Part shown: positions 63,868 to 64,000 of the stretch, piece after piece
Position numbering within the stretch: position 1 is the first letter of the stretch
Layout: the number at the start of each line of letters is the position of its first letter
Origin: Marchantia polymorpha subsp. ruderalis
Lineage: Eukaryota; Streptophyta; Marchantiopsida; Marchantiales; Marchantiaceae
DNA: 64,000 nucleotides
Assembly: GCA_037833965.1 (NCBI GenBank)
Contig: AP031354.1
Location: 6,798,001 to 6,862,000 of the forward strand
Direction of reading: 5' to 3'
Program-made: the position numbers and the translations under genes
Notes under the pieces: model-generated
The model's database searches: none
Seen by the model: the letters and a program-made list of their open reading frames with translations, nothing else
What the model was told of the DNA's origin: nothing

Positions 63868-64000
63868 TGTAATAACCCACCAAAGGCTAAAACTGCAGTA
63901 TGGTGGTAAAAAGATCGAACCCACAGGGACAGAGGCAACACACAGAGTAAAAGTGTCACGTTTAACAGACTTTTGTAGAGTTTGAATTCTAGGCGACTGT
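63868..64000 (-). mobile_element. E4 5' LTR (family A), first 133 bp in window
   Basis: The LTR border TGTAATAACCCACCAAAGGC (plus strand) lies 22 nt after the primer binding site. The sequence matches the U5 end of the other family A LTRs up to the window edge. Confidence 0.92.

Overview
This window looks like plant (streptophyte) nuclear DNA made entirely of nested Ty3/gypsy-type LTR retrotransposons. The evidence is three-fold. The reverse transcriptase and integrase are of plant gypsy type, closest by eye to the Athila/OTA side with no chromodomain. The primer binding sites match the 3' end of a plant tRNA-Asp. All checkable insertions carry 5-bp target duplications. I see no host gene, rRNA, tRNA gene or CRISPR array. 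The species cannot be read from the sequence.

Three LTR families share their termini (TGTGGTA...GTTATTACA), a TATA box and a conserved promoter hairpin. Family A (LTR about 4.86 kb) comes with gag-pol internal regions. Family B (about 5.4 kb) is present only as solo LTRs. Family C (2.5 kb) is present as one solo LTR and one LTR fragment. The main result is that the A and B LTRs are not merely regulatory. Upstream of the core promoter (U3) they carry a long sense-strand ORF, 851 aa in family A and about 960 codons in family B. It has a conserved N-terminal domain of about 225 aa, a repetitive Pro/Ser/Thr/Arg linker, a coiled coil and a conserved basic tail. I do not recognise the protein. In genomic RNA it would lie after pol, in the env position.

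Layout, left to right: A1 (1-4560, minus) is inserted in A2 (plus, ends 5535), which is inserted in the 3' LTR of element E1. E1 (minus) continues with pol (6590-9422), a family B solo LTR (B1, 9423-19414, itself holding B2, 9916-15264), gag-protease (19428-22238), primer binding site and 5' LTR (22322-26629). E1 sits in A4 (26630-29627), which sits in A5 (plus, 29628-32180). A5 is interrupted by C1 (32181-32759), and C1 by E2 (32760-41846: 3' LTR with an intact ORF, pol, part of gag). A 16-nt filler joins E2 to E3 (41863-58258), whose 5' LTR contains B3 (52092-57485). E3 lies in E4 (58259-64000), whose gag is split by C2 (60850-63348). The 5' LTR of E4 runs off the window.

Gag-protease and pol are in one frame, separated in all four elements by a single UAG followed by CAA CUA. 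This matches the tobamovirus-type readthrough context, so pol is probably made by stop-codon readthrough. A complete element would then express Gag-PR (942 aa), Gag-PR-Pol (about 1,890 aa) and the U3 protein. No single element here is fully intact: E4 keeps an open gag-PR apart from the C2 insertion, and A1 and E2 keep intact U3 ORFs.
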